Below, piece by piece: positions 1 to 10,913 of a stretch of DNA of 64,000 nucleotides. The position numbers and the translations under genes are program-made. Within the stretch, counting starts at the first letter, position 1. Every line of letters begins with the position of its first letter. The notes beneath the pieces were generated by a model that was not told where the DNA came from, searched no databases, and was given only the letters and a program-made list of their open reading frames with translations. Source of the DNA: Lytechinus pictus (taxonomy: Eukaryota > Echinodermata > Echinoidea > Temnopleuroida > Toxopneustidae). The stretch covers positions 5,806,501 to 5,870,500 of the forward strand of contig NC_087258.1 of the NCBI RefSeq assembly GCF_037042905.1, written 5' to 3'.

Positions 1-29
1 CAAACTGTTAGTATATGTAAAACCTTTAG

Positions 30-490
30 TATGTAAACGGCCCGTGAAATACAGGACACGGTATTCTTTACGATGCCCCCCTTCAGCTTCCCAAAGCTAG
101 AATTGAACATAAAAGAAAATCTTTCGCATATGTCGGACCCAAATTATTTAATGCACTTCCTTCAAATTTACAAGTTTGTACCTCCTTGTTAGTTTTTAAA
201 AAATTTTGCAAAGCCTTTCATACGAATTGATAAAGAGCGAAATGATATTCCATTGATTTACAATGCTATGTATGTTTAAATTGTCACTTCCCACTCTATA
301 TTTTGGTGTTAATTGATTCTGATGTTAGATATTTTGTATTTTGTATTTTTGATGTTGTTTGTTGTTGTTGTTGTTGTTGTTCATAGTTATCTTGACATGT
401 ATTTTAAACTGCAGGGCGCCTTTGTAAAGCAGTTTTAAGAACTGAACAGGCCTACCCTGCAGTATAAAATAAATAAAACAAAATAAATAA
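30..490 (+). mobile_element. 3' end of a CR1-like non-LTR retrotransposon
   Basis: The reading frame up to the TGA near 229 encodes a typical LINE ORF2 C-terminus: a lysine/arginine-rich stretch, then SFAYVGPKLFNALPSNL, then a hydrophobic/basic tail ending KAFHTN. This GPKLWNSLP-like block is the usual extreme C-terminus of CR1/L2/Jockey-group reverse transcriptases. The next 260 bases look like the 3' UTR. They contain a TTG trinucleotide run (about 355-380) and a 9-bp stem-loop (ACTGCAGGG at 408-416 pairing with CCCTGCAGT at 455-463). The element ends in an A-rich AAATAAATAAA tail. Everything 5' of the last ~65 codons is outside the window or lost. Confidence 0.75.
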
Positions 491-491
491 A

Positions 492-526
<35 letters not shown>

Positions 527-1335
527 GTAACTACAGTATCTATCTATCTGTTAATCTTCTCTGTCTCTCTCATTCTTTATCTATCTAACATCTATCTCTC
601 CCCCTCTCTATCCATCTGTCTTTCTCTAGTTCTCTCTCTCTCTCTCTCTCTATCAATCTATCTATCTATCTTCTATCTATCTATCTATATGTAACTGCAG
701 TATCTATATATCTGTTAATTTGTCGCTCTTCTCTGTCTCTCTCATTCTTTATCTATCTAACACCTATCTATCTCTCAAATTCTCTCCCTCCCTCTCTCCC
801 CCTCTCTCTATCTATCTATCTGTCTTTCTCTCTCTCTCTATCTATCTATCTTCTATCTATCTATCTCTCAAATTCTATCTCTATCTATCTATGTAACCAC
901 AGTATCTATCTATCTGTTAATCTTCTCTGTCCCTCTCATTCTTTATCTATCTATCTAACATCTATCTATCTCTCAGATTCTCTATCTCTCTCTCTCTCTC
1001 TATCCATCTGTCTGTAAGTTTTTTTCTCTCTCTCTATTTCTCTTTATCCGTCCATATATCTATCTATCTATCTATATATCTATATATATATCTATCTATC
1101 TATCTATAACATCTCTCCATCTCTCAAGTTCTCTCCCCCCCCCCCCATCTATCTATCTATCTATCCATCTCTCTGTCTTACTCTCTCTCTCTCTACTTCT
1201 ATCTATCTATCTATCTATCTATATATCTATCTATCTATCCATCTCTCTGTCTTACTCTCTCTCTCTCTCTCTCTCTACTTCTATCTATCTATCTATCTAT
1301 ATGTCTATCTATCTATCTATGTCTCTATCAATTTA
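489..1335. repeat. (TATC)n / (TC)n microsatellite tract
   Basis: About 850 bases of imperfect TATC/CTAT tetranucleotide blocks alternate with CT dinucleotide blocks and longer repeated phrases such as GTAACTGCAGTATCTATC and CTCTGTCTCTCTCATTC. The longer phrases recur near 530, 690 and 900, so a larger unit of about 150-200 bases was probably duplicated in addition to slippage. It starts directly at the A-rich tail of the LINE before it, a common place for microsatellite birth. Small open frames here are repeat artefacts. Confidence 0.9.
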
Positions 1336-1339
1336 TCAG

Positions 1340-2072
1340 TCTTCTATATCTATCTTTCGGCATCTAAGTGTATCAATCCATCAAACTTCAATTTTCTTTC
1401 TATTATATGTATCTGTTTATTTTTATTTTGTCTGTCATTCGATTCATTTAGTTAATAATTTATATAGAAAAAAAACTTTTTCATAACTTTTCATTAAAAA
1501 AAAGTAACTGCAAAAGCATGTTCGGATTTCACTCATATGACTGCTCTCTGTACATGAAGTGCCGAGGAACTCTATGCTCTGATCAGTAACTGTGCAGTTT
1601 GCATGCGGTGGTGTGGGACTCGCCTGTGTCGCACGCTGCAACCAACGAATTGTATTTCTGTGGCTGCAACCAGCGACGTGTGTAGACTCTTCACTAGTCG
1701 CTTTGTGGCTATTTTTGCGGAAAATGCCTTCGCCAGGGTGTAAAACGGAAACGCGCGGCCGTCCCGGCCCTGGACAGCTAGCTTCACAGGTAACTGATCA
1801 CCTGACATCGTAGACGATGATCACGTGGGTCAACACAGTCCACAGGCCACAGCTTATTCATGGTTTCCCATAGAGCTATTAGTATATACATGGAGGTACC
1901 TCAATGGTATATGTATATGTGTTTTCCACTCCCCACTTACATAATATGTTGCAGTAACAGAGCCTTTCAAACTATATAGAGGATCAGCTGATATTGCGTT
2001 ATCCCACCCGGTGGACAATATAACCAAATTCTGAAGGGCTATAATATATATTGCGTATCACGTAAAATTGAT
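1340..2072. other. Gene-poor stretch with one CpG-containing island
   Basis: Mostly AT-rich unique-looking sequence. From about 1590 to 1800 the composition changes to CpG-containing sequence. There an ATG at 1722 opens a short frame of 22 codons (MPSPGCKTETRGRP...), running to CACAG followed by GTAACTG, which has the form of a splice donor near 1788. This could be an orphan first exon, but no downstream exon was recognised. Nothing else is supported. Confidence 0.3.
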
Positions 2073-2757
2073 TTAAAAGGACAAGTCCACCCCAGAAAAA
2101 TATTGATTTGAATAAATAGAGAAAAATCCGGGGAAAATCAAACAAGCATTATTTTATACTGAAAATTTTATCAAAATCGGATGTAGAATAAGAAAGTTAT
2201 GGCATTTTAAAGTTTCGCTTATTTTTCACAAAACAGTGCCATAATGATACAACTCACCCGATCAGTGACATGCAAATGAGACAGTCGATGATGTTCCTCG
2301 ATCACTCACTAATTCATTTGTTTTTTTTTTTTTATTATAACATTTCATTTTTTTACAGATTTGACAATAAGGTCTAACTTGATTGAACGTACCATATAGA
2401 ATTAAACAATGTTCAGGGAGGAATGAACCTTTGTTGACACGACAACATGGAGAAAATTGGATTATTTCATATTTCATATAATAAAATACAAAAGAAATAG
2501 TGAGTGAGTGAGTGAGTGAGTGAGTGAGTGAGTGAGTGAGTGAGTGAGTGAGTGAGTGAATGATGTCATCAGTCTCCTCCTTTGCATAACGACAAGGATG
2601 TGAATATAACTGTTTAGTGAAATTAAGCGAAACTTTAAAATGTCATAACTTTCTTATTTTACATCCCGATTTTGATGAAATTTCAGTGTTATGCTTGTTG
2701 GATTTTTCTCTTTTTCTGATTCGAATCAACCTTTTGTTGGGGTGGACTTGTCCTTAA
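2073..2757. mobile_element. TTAA-flanked MITE, family A, copy 1
   Basis: TTAA at 2073-2076 and 2754-2757 flank an element with long inverted ends. The left end begins AAGGACAAGTCCACCCC and the right end is GGGGTGGACTTGTCC. Inside both ends lie AT-rich arms containing GAGAAAAATCC and a shared core like ATCAAAATCGGATGTA..AAGAAAGTTATG. No transposase frame is present. A second copy of the family lies at 40569-41176. TTAA target sites are known for the piggyBac and Kolobok superfamilies; which one applies cannot be decided here. A GTGA tetranucleotide run sits inside. Confidence 0.85.
2498..2560. repeat. (GTGA)n microsatellite
   Basis: About 15 uninterrupted GAGT/GTGA tetramers lie inside the right half of the family A MITE. 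The second MITE copy has only two GTGA units at the corresponding place (around 40977), so this is a copy-specific expansion. Confidence 0.9.
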
Positions 2758-2759
2758 AA

Positions 2760-2982
2760 AAAAAAGCTGCGAGCGCGAGAGACATTTTTATTTGTAAAAA
2801 AAATCAAATTTTGTGATACAGTTTGACATAATATTCGGCAAAATATCATATATTTCTCTCTTTCATTTTCTTTCCTAATTTTCTCGTTTGTTTCTTGGTC
2901 GTGAAAATGGGCCCGGGGGCAAGCCCCCATCTGTACGACATAACCGCGTATAGCGAGGATTTAATTTTCGAGGGGGCAGTAT
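2760..2982. mobile_element. Fragment of a GCGAGCGCGA-type repeat
   Basis: Begins with GCTGCGAGCGCGAGAGACA and runs through an AT-rich stretch (ATATTCGGCAAAATATCAT...TTTCTTTCCTAATTTTCTCG) to a block rich in G and C runs around 2910-2925. Similar text recurs at 37010-37240 (GAGCGAGCAAAGCGAGCGAG followed by CATATTCAGTAAATAAAATC). It is a related dispersed repeat without visible ends. Confidence 0.45.
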
Positions 2983-3257
2983 CACTAGCGTACCCACGGG
3001 GGGGGGGGGGCAGAGGGGGCAGTCTGCCCCCCCCCCCCTGACGAGCCACAACCCCATGCAAAGGACGTATCCCTGCCTCCCCCCCCCCCCCCTGACGAGC
3101 TTGAAGACCCTTTTTTTTTTTTTTTTGCTTGTCAAATTTTTTTCTGGTACGAAATCCTTCATTTGTGATTGAAGACCTTTTTTTTTGGGGGGGGGGCTTG
3201 TCAAATTTTTGGGCGGACGGTTTTGCCCCCCTGTGAAAAATCCCAGGTACGCCACTG
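2983..3257. mobile_element. hAT-like MITE with perfect 8-bp target duplication
   Basis: The direct repeat GGCAGTAT lies at 2975-2982 and 3258-3265 and exactly brackets a 275-bp element. Its ends are inverted: CACTAGCGTACCCACGGGG on the left and CCCAGGTACGCCACTG on the right. The interior consists largely of long G and C homopolymer runs with a repeated block (GACGAGC...AGACCCTTTTTTTTT). An 8-bp duplication and a CA(C/G)TGGCGTA-type end fit the hAT superfamily. There is no coding capacity. Confidence 0.85.
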
Positions 3258-3265
3258 GGCAGTAT

Positions 3266-4823
3266 AAAGTGCATGCACGCGGCAAAGCAGGGCACTTTAC
3301 AGGGGGGAGGGTGGATGCAGGGAGGGGGGAGTTTCCCCCTACCCGCGTGGAACCCGATCGAAGTTTTTTATATCTATTCAAATTCATATCAAAAGAAGGC
3401 TTCTATATAACTCGATTAAGAAAAACGAGCTCAAAATGTGAAAGGGATGATGCAAGCCAGAAGAAGGACTTTTCCTTTCCTATGCATGCTCGCGAAGCAC
3501 GGAAATTACCTCTGCGATTTATATTAGAAGAAGAAAAAAAAATTGTGTAATTTCACTCATATTGAGCGCTTCTGTTGTTTGATTAAGAAACTTCAGTGAT
3601 AATAAAAAATTCAAATCAATGGCGCAAAACAAGGCAGGAGATGGATGTGCACAGATATACAATAAAGTTTGACATCAGACATCGTACATACGTTTGCCTA
3701 TAGTACGGCACGAATTTAATGCCCCCTCCCTTTGAGCAGATACTTTGCCAAAAATTACTTACTGTAAGGCGGAAGAATTATTTGGGGACTCGGGGAGTGA
3801 CGGTAATATGTTTACCCGCTCCGAACAGATAAGCCAAAAATTGTGTCAATGAAATTAAAAAAAATACTTTTAATACTCTTTACACCCATTTGACCAATGT
3901 ATAATTTCTGGCAAGAATATACGATTCCCACAGCCAGGAAGGGGAAAAATGGAGTAGAAAAAAAAGGTGTGGGAAACAAAAGGGAAAGGTAGTTTTTATA
4001 TTTTTCCCGCGCGGAGCGCGGAAGCAAAATTCTGTATGAAGAGAGGAGGAAGTCTCGTTTAGGTTTTCATTCTTTTGACCAAAAGAAGAAAGAAAAAACA
4101 GCAACAAAGCTATATTTTTCTCCTTTTTTTTTCTTTTTCTCCTTTTCCCCTTTTTTTCTTTTTGGAGCGTTTTTTTTTTTTTTTTTTTTTTTTTGGGGGG
4201 GGGGGCGACCGTCCCCCTGGCTTCGCCCCTGGTACGACGGTGATGTCACCCCAAGTTCTTCGAACAGTGATTACCGAAAGTAGGAACATGTCGACCTTTT
4301 TATAGTACGGGGCCGGCTGGCCATATACTTGTTTTCATCATTTAAAAAATGCTATTGTCATTTTTTTTTTTACTTTGCTTTTGTTGAGAAAAAATTGTTG
4401 ATTATATTGAAGAAGGTGATTTAATGTTGGACGCTAAAAAAGGAAATATGTTACTACTTGGAACTAGAGAAGAAACCCATTTCGCTAGGCATGTAGAGAG
4501 AAGGGTTTTAAATGAATCTTTATCGAAATATAAGTGGCGAAAGCGCATACTAGATAAATTTTCTTTCACTATATCTCGAGAAATATGCTGCATAAAAGGG
4601 AAAATTTCACTCGCCAAAAAATTAATTTTGACATTCTTATACTGGGCAATTTGGTTATCATGATATGGGCCATTCATGGCAATTAAAGTATCATCCGATA
4701 AACTACATGTAGGCCTATAGTTAATCAAATCAGGCCCTGTAGGCTAAGTATTTACTTTTACAGTGTGATATTTTGATGAATATTAACATCTTGAAGTAGG
4801 CCTACATAATTGTGTTTGTCATG
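3266..4823. other. Gene-free low-complexity stretch
   Basis: Contains G-rich fragments of element ends (about 3295-3345 and 4190-4245), T-rich tracts (4120-4200) and AT-rich sequence. Two small overlapping opposite-strand frames of about 80-110 codons near 4402-4728 match no family I recognise and have no supporting signals. No gene is called. Confidence 0.5.
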
Positions 4824-5072
4824 TTAAAGGGGAATTAGGCCTTGGTCATAAAATGTTGTGTTGGAAAGGAGTAAAATTAATAAAACAGAATGGTGAAAGT
4901 TTGAAATAAATCGCACAAGCAATAAGAAAGTTATTGCTTAATTGAGATCACTATAAGACTATGTAGATTTTATATTGGCAACTGGGAAAGTAAATTTTGA
5001 CAAGGGGCAAGGACAACTTTCTTCTTTCTAGAGATTTTCTTAGAATTGGACTCCCCTCTCTTGCACTTCCCT

Positions 5073-5199
5073 AATCAGGGTACTAATGGATAATTCGTTT
5101 TTTCCTTCTAATCATCGAAGAGCAAAAACGGAAATCAGCCCCGTTTTTGCTCTTCGATGATTAGAAAGGAAAAACGAATTATCCATTAGTACCCTGATT
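5073..5199. repeat. 127-bp near-perfect palindrome
   Basis: The left arm 5073-5131 and right arm 5141-5199 (59 bases each) are reverse complements except for a shift in a T run (TTTTTTCCTT against TTTTTCCTTT). They are separated by the 9-base loop AAATCAGCC. The arms start AATCAGGGTACTAATGG and end GCAAAAACGG. It could be a very young fold-back MITE or a replication/repair inversion. It lies inside the extra sequence carried by the surrounding family B MITE. Confidence 0.92.
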
Positions 5200-5215
5200 T
5201 TCCCTTAATATGATC

Positions 5216-5522
5216 TATTGCAATTGCACTTGCATCAGCTTGATCCATTACTTCTTGCCGGTAACTACAGTACATGTATAACTAACATGATTATTCTAGA
5301 ATATGTATTTATTCCTAAACTTGTATTTCAAATACTTGTGTATTGTAAATGTATAAGTGTACCATGGACACGTGAGGCTGAGTTGGAATTATTTCCTCAT
5401 GTTGACATGTTTTCATCATCTTTTGTTTTGTTCTGTGTATATACGTTGTATCTACATGTATGTAAATCAGTGAAAGAATAATTTCCTTTATGGACAATAA
5501 AGTTATCAATTCAATTCAATAT
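5216..5522 (+). mobile_element. Putative retroposon 3' end with (ATTCA)n tail
   Basis: A T-rich non-coding stretch ends in TTTCCTTTATGGACAATAAAGTT followed by ATCAATTCAATTCAAT. A short pentanucleotide repeat tail after an AATAAA-like signal is the usual 3' end of CR1-like LINEs and their SINE partners. The 5' limit is uncertain and no protein homology is visible. Confidence 0.4.
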
Positions 5523-5916
5523 GCCTTGTACTTAATTAAGGATCAATGGTCTCTCCAACATGTCCAAGGTACCCATTCACCTGGTATTAATATCAATATA
5601 ACCCAGGTAGTATATTGTTTTATGTCCTCATGAAATTAAAATATAATCTGAAATAATAAAAAAATTGGGGGAAAAATACATTTTAGCCATTTCATGTATT
5701 GGAGTACATGGAAGTGTAGTCCTTGCCTTACATAATTATGACATCACTTTATGCGGCCAATTTGAAGTCTTCATGGGTATCACCGATATGTACAACTTTT
5801 AAAAATTCAAAACTTTCTTATTGTTTGTCCTATATTGTTCAAACTTCTACCTATTAGTTTGTCTCATTTTCTGTTTCCTCTATACACAAGTTTTTATTGG
5901 GTTGGATTCCTCTTAA

Positions 5917-6594
5917 GGATGACAAGCCGTTCCATTTATAGTTCAGCTAAGTACCAATTCAAAATAGGCATATGAATGAAGTGATGAACAGTAGCTAATG
6001 ATGTGCCAACAAATTCAGGGAGCCAGATATGGAGTAGGTTTTAATATGCGAAATAATGAAATATGTTCTCCGTCAAGGAAAATAAATAATGAGCAAAATA
6101 ATCGACAAAAATGCGAAGAAAATTTCACTGAACACTTTTCTTCCATCATTTCTGCAATATATGGCAAAATTGGCTTTTTAAAGAAGACATAAATGAAGAA
6201 TATTTACGATGGCGAAAATAGTTAAATTGGCTGGTTGCCAAATAGAACCTCTCCCCCTCCCATCGCCATTCTCCCCCCCCCCCTCCATCCCTAAAGGCCA
6301 AGAAGGCCGAGATAGATTGGTTTCGTTCTCAACTGTCAATGCTGCAGCTGAATAGATTACATAATGTATACATGATGATATGTACATTATAATAGCCTAT
6401 ATTATACCGTTTATATATAGTATGCGTGACTGGTCAAATGGCTATAGTAGTCGTTTTTTCTTGACCTCTGAGATCGAACAAGCAGATATAATATAGATTT
6501 CGGAATGCAACGGCATGTGACTAACATTAAACCTGTATCAATATTGTTTCAAAGTATTCTCTTTTCCTTTTGATTTTGATTATATAGCTAACGT
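5917..6594. other. Gene-free AT-rich stretch
   Basis: No recognisable coding, RNA or delimited repeat feature. A C-run block with AAAGGCCAAGAAGGCCGAG lies at about 6255-6315. Confidence 0.5.
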
Positions 6595-6722
6595 TTAAAG
6601 GGATGGTCCGGGCTGAAAGTATTTATAGCTTAATAAATAGAGTAGAATTCACTGAGCAAATTTTTTTGAAATTGTATGTATTTTTTCCTAAAATTTTGAC
6701 ATTCTAGGCAATGTTTCTCAAA
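6595..6722. mobile_element. Left end of a TTAA MITE, family C (truncated)
   Basis: TTAA at 6595-6598 is followed by AGGGATGGTCCGGGCTGAAA and TAGAGTAGAATTCAC. This matches the terminal region of the family C element at 47937-49741, whose right end reads in reverse complement as AGGGATGGTCCAGGCTAG. The right end is absent; the sequence passes into a LINE remnant. Confidence 0.7.
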
Positions 6723-6759
6723 CTTAAAACCCAATCACACAGTCGAAGCCTGCGAAGTT

Positions 6760-7038
6760 CCACAGATAAATTATTGTTTCAGATCCCATTTCACAAAAAA
6801 AAGTCACACTTGGTGATCGTGCATTTGCACTTGCTGCCCCCAAACTATTGAATAGCCTGCCAATCGATATAAGAAGCTCTCCATCCTTGGCTCTCTTCAA
6901 ATCAAAATTAAAAACATATCTCTATAGTTAGAAAATATGCTGTGTAGACATAAGTAGAAAGAGCTCTGAACAAGCGCAGCTGAACATATCCATATAAAAG
7001 CTGCGCTATACAAATTAATGCTTATTATTATTATTTTG
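6760..7038 (+). mobile_element. L2/CR1-like LINE 3' end with (TTA)n tail
   Basis: A frame ending at the TAG 6928-6930 reads VSDPISQKKVTLGDRAFALA then APKLLNSLPIDIR and a basic tail ending KLKTYLYS. This is the C-terminal block of L2-type reverse transcriptases (RAFAVAAPKLWNSLP...FKSRLKTYLF). The following ~105 bases end with AAAGCTGCGCTATACAAATT and a TTATTATTATTATT tail. The same kind of tail is seen on the SINEs at 26183 and 58958, which suggests an LINE/SINE partnership. Confidence 0.75.
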
Positions 7039-7059
7039 TTATCTTGAAAGAGATGTATA

Positions 7060-8330
7060 TGCAACTATACTACGAACGCGAAGCGCGAGCAGAAATTTTT
7101 GATACACGTTTAGAACTGATCGAAAAGGTAGGCCTACCTAATTGGAGTTAGCCATGAAGAGACGTTACATATTTCAATAATCAAATAATGCGAGCGCCAG
7201 GCGTGAGCTGAAAATTTTTGACACTTTTACCTAAAGAATGGAAATTTTATGAACTTTTTGTAACTTAAACAGAAAAACTTAACAATTGATGCGAGCGCGA
7301 AGCGCGAGCCGAAAATTTCGAGATTTAGACCTAAATACGAGACACTCTATTCATGTTTTGTAAATAATGAGAAGGATGAGTAATTGGGGATCTTCCTTAC
7401 ATTAATAATGAGAGCGCGAGCAGAAATTTTTTATATACGTTTTGAACTGATCGAAAAGGTAGGCCCTACCTGCTAAGGACTGCATGTTTGCACATAGTCA
7501 TGAAGAAGTTAAATATTTCAACAATCAAATAATGCGAGCGCGAAGTGCTAGCTGAAAACTGTTGACACTTCTACATAAAGAATGGAAAATTCTAATCAAT
7601 ATTTGTAATCGTGAACAGGATTGCGCGAGCGGAAAAAAATCGAGATTTAGACCTAAAACCTCATGTTTTGTAAATCATGAAAAGGGTGAGTAATCTATCT
7701 ACAAGATCTGATATTTTTCATCATTATAATTTTTTTTTGTTTTGACATAGGACCGGGACATCCTTAGAACATGTCATCATATGAAAATGATGACTATTTT
7801 TCTATTCCTCTTGCTAAGCGCGAGATGAAACAAAAGGGACAATTTAATTATTAAATTGATATCTTATTCATTAATGCATAATGAGGGCGTGGAATTAAAG
7901 CGAGTGCAAATCGCGAGCCAAAATTTTTGATAAACTCATGAAAAGGAGATTTTAAGTAGTTTATTGTGTAATCAATATTGACACAAACATAACTTGATCG
8001 CCAATAAAAATGCGAGCATGCATCGCTAGCTGATACGTTTTGACAATCAGACCTGAAAAGGGATATTTTGAAAACTTTACGGAATACACGAAAATAATAA
8101 GTACCTGATAAATCAAAATTTGCGAGCGCGCAGCGCGAGCAGAAAATGTTAATATTCAGACCATAAAACTGACATTTTTACATAGCACTTTATAAAAAAT
8201 CAATTTTATGTTTTGTATATTGACTTCCAAACTTGGTATTTAAGCTCAATATTGAACAAGTTATGTAAATCACCTAACAGGCAATGCGAGCGCGAAGCGC
8301 GAGCGAAAATTTTATACAGTGACATGAAAG
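7060..8330 (+). repeat. Degenerate array of GCGAGCGCGAAGCGCGAGC cores
   Basis: About eleven copies of a 19-base core, from intact (near 7292 and 8285) to decayed, are spaced roughly 90-170 bases apart. AT-rich spacers contain phrases such as GAAAATTTTTGACA, TTTAGACCTAAA and TTTTGTAAATCATGAAAAGG. The core is the reverse complement of that in the hAT-like elements at 13876-14848 and 22073-23685, so this is a longer, older relative read from the other strand. A G/C-run terminus ending CTGGATCCGCCTATG at about 8460-8517 probably marks its right end. A left end was not identified. Confidence 0.8.
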
Positions 8331-8459
8331 ATTCTTTATATTTTCCAAGTTTTCCCTCATTTCAATATTTTTTTATTCACTCGTCTCCCTCTTTTTTTTC
8401 TCAGCTCTTTTCCTTTTTTTCTTTCCTTCTTTCTTTTTATTCTTTCCTTTTTTTTTTTT

Positions 8460-8520
8460 TGCTCCGCCAATAGGGGGGCCCGGGCCCCTCGCCCCCCCCC
8501 CCCTGGATCCGCCTATGTTT
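8460..8520. mobile_element. Element terminus with G/C runs
   Basis: CCAATAGGGGGGCCCGGGCC, a C run and CTGGATCCGCCTATG form a typical terminus of hAT-like elements in this window (compare TCTGGATCCACCACTG near 45450 and CCTGGATCCGCGCCTG near 62105). It follows the 7060-8330 array. Confidence 0.5.
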
Positions 8521-9054
8521 AAAAGGTCTTAGTTGCTCTTTCAATTTATCCTCGTTTTCAAAGATCGAAAGAGGATTATTCTTGCCATATTCCGGCCAAA
8601 TCAAATTATCTTTACTCAAATCTTATCTTCTCAGTCTGCCAAGACACAAACCGTAAAATAAAATTGGCAAGAGATCAGCTCTAATCTTGTGGCCTGATTA
8701 TATTCCCATTTGATAAGTCTCGATGTAAACACTAGGACGACTTCTTTTCAATCATTATTATAAGAATTTTTTTCCAATAACAAATTTGCAGTCGCGACGG
8801 TGCCATAGTCGAATCACCCGTTTGCTATGCTCTTTTACTTTTTGGATTAAAGACACAATCTACCATGATGAGCCAAATTTAATATAAAAAAAAAAAATAC
8901 ATTAATAAGCAAATAAATTTCCATACATAGCGAACACATTTTATATTCATTTTCCCATCATTAATGTTTTCTTTTCTTCCTATAGGCTACCCTGGATGGA
9001 ATAAACTGTGCAAGTGGAAATGAAATGGATGAAGATAGATGGATCCGGTAGGGT

Positions 9055-9105
9055 TATTCTCAGCTGGCCACTTGGTCTAATACCCGATTGGTCTAAAAAA
9101 AAATT
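9055..9105. repeat. Short TTGGTCTA minisatellite
   Basis: Reads CACTTGGTCTAATACCCGAT then TGGTCTAAAA. It is the same motif as the longer array at 58376-58520. Confidence 0.55.
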
Positions 9106-10679
9106 CTTCAAATTCCTAAATGGCCCAATATCTACAGCAGTGTAACATGTTCTTGCGTAACTAACAAACATATTGTGTAACACCAAGTCCCCATGGCCGT
9201 TGAATATCTTTGACAGACAACAAAATGTGTGTAATGCATGCAAACCATCTTGTATTAAATTATTACCTTTAGAGGTGTAGAAAGCGAGATGTGGGGTGCA
9301 GGGATGCATGCTTCCAAATATCCGGGTGTGGGGGTGCTGTATACAAATGTATACCTCCATTTTCAAGGTAAATAATACGAATAAAAAGGAAGTGTAATCA
9401 TATTCTTTATATGATAACAACTTTAAGTTATATTTTGTTCCTCATTATTACCTTGTAATCATAATTATATATTTTTACACCCTCTCTCCCTCACTTTGCT
9501 CGCTCTTGATATCCTTTTATTCTACCTATAAAAATATAGGTAGGATGATACGTATAAATACACCCGCCCCCCTCACACATCCTCGAATGCATCACGTGTA
9601 CACATCATGCAATTGGTCCATAATATGACATCATCCTCAAGGGCCCCGTCTTACAAAGAGTTGCGATTGATATAAGACCAACCTGAACTATGGAAAGCCA
9701 GCAACGCCAACATGTTAATTTGTTCCAAATGTTTTCTATATCTAGTTCAAAGGCCTCCATTCCCCGTTTCCTTACAATTCAGTGTGCTCCTCTTTGTTTA
9801 ATTATGACAGTGATTGCTTTCTATATGTATAGTTGAGTTTGATTGGATCAATTCACAGCTGTTTGTGCGACCGTATCCTGGTATGAAGACCCGTAGGCTA
9901 TACGCGAATCCCCCTATACGTACGCCACTGGTCAGCAATTTCATCATTTTATCTTTTTATTTCCGCTGTTCCCTTCAACACTGTTTAGAACTTCCTCATT
10001 CTTTTCATATTTTTCCTCATCGTTGGGAACCTTACTATAGTAGAACTGCTGTTTCTGCCCACCCCTCCCCTCCCCAGCCCACCCTCTCCCCCTCTCTCTC
10101 TCTTGGGGTGAGGTCATTTAGTAAATGCTTTTTTATCCATTCCAATTTCCCTTAGGCAATGCATAGGCTTACAAATTGTAGAATAATATATTTCCTATAA
10201 CATGACAATCTTCACATTTCACGATGTCTATTTCTGTATGGTTATGAAAAGCAATAATGCGATTAGAAATATCAGCCGGTCGTAAAGCCTCCGTAGAATT
10301 TGAACACAGAGGATTGTTCATTTAAAGAGAGAGATATGTAGGTTTTTTAAACACCATTTCACATTCAGCAAATCTATTTTGTTTTCTAAGTATAAGCCTA
10401 CTCGGGGAGTTGTATCTTCTTGTAAGGGAAATTGGGATGGTATGGTATTCATACGAGTATCAAAGGAAATCACCTTGATTATTCATTATGGGGTAGTGCT
10501 GACAATACCATGAATCTTCAGGGACGCATGGAAATCCGATATCAAAATATCTTAAGAACTACGGAATAAGAAATAGACTAAATAACAAATAGTGACTCTA
10601 CAGTGCACGAGGCAGGACAAAGGCATAAGAAAGAAAGAAAAAGAGCAAATAGATTGTGTTATTTGGTAAGGATCGTATG

Positions 10680-10875
10680 TTGAATAATGCGTGTTGTGTG
10701 TGAGGGTAGGTGGGTGTGTGGGTGTGGGTGTGGGTTTGCAAGTGGGGTTGCGAGGGTGATTGTGCGTGTGTGTCAAATGCATGGGGTGCATGTGGATGTG
10801 CAGGTTTGTGAATAAATTAAACTAGCGCCTGTGTGCGTGGCAGTGTGTGTGTGTGTGAGTGTGTATTTGTGCGAA
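10680..10875. repeat. GT-rich low-complexity tract
   Basis: Runs of GTGTGTGAG, GGTGGGTGTGTGGGTGTGGG and GTGTGTGTGTGTGAGTGT dominate. This is a simple-sequence tract with possible Z-DNA potential in its (GT)n segments. Confidence 0.7.
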
Positions 10876-10913
10876 GGTGAGTAGGCATGGAGTATTCAAA
10901 AACAAAAAATGGA

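Larger units (their letters stand above)
4824..5916. mobile_element. TTAA-flanked MITE, family B, copy 1 (interrupted)
   Basis: TTAA at 4824-4827 and 5913-5916 bracket inverted ends beginning AGGGGAATTAGGCCTTGG on the left and ending GGGTTGGATTCC on the right. Next to the left end lies TCATAAAATGTTGTGTTGG, shared with copy 2 at 27857-28453. Copy 2 is about 600 bp and this copy about 1.1 kb. Alignment by eye puts about 550 bp of extra sequence between 5020 and 5570, which contains a large palindrome and a retroposon tail. No coding capacity. Confidence 0.82.
8521..10913. other. Gene-free stretch with small repeats
   Basis: No coding exon was recognised. It holds a short TTGGTCTA minisatellite (9055-9105), a fragment resembling a fold-back MITE end (GGGCCCCGTCTTACAAAGAGTTGCG at about 9641), a CT-rich tract near 10080-10105 and a GT-rich tract (10680-10875). 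Open frames of 80-146 codons here lack any family resemblance. Confidence 0.5.

Noticed and set aside
1301..1486. Open frame over the TATC tract
   Set aside because: Translation is a low-complexity Ser/Tyr/Leu/Ile repeat produced by the microsatellite.
4402..4728. Two overlapping opposite-strand frames of 79 and 108 codons
   Set aside because: No recognisable domain, no splice or promoter context; one or both are chance.
8980..9420. 146-codon minus-strand frame
   Set aside because: No homology recognised, overlaps the TTGGTCTA repeat, no supporting gene signals.
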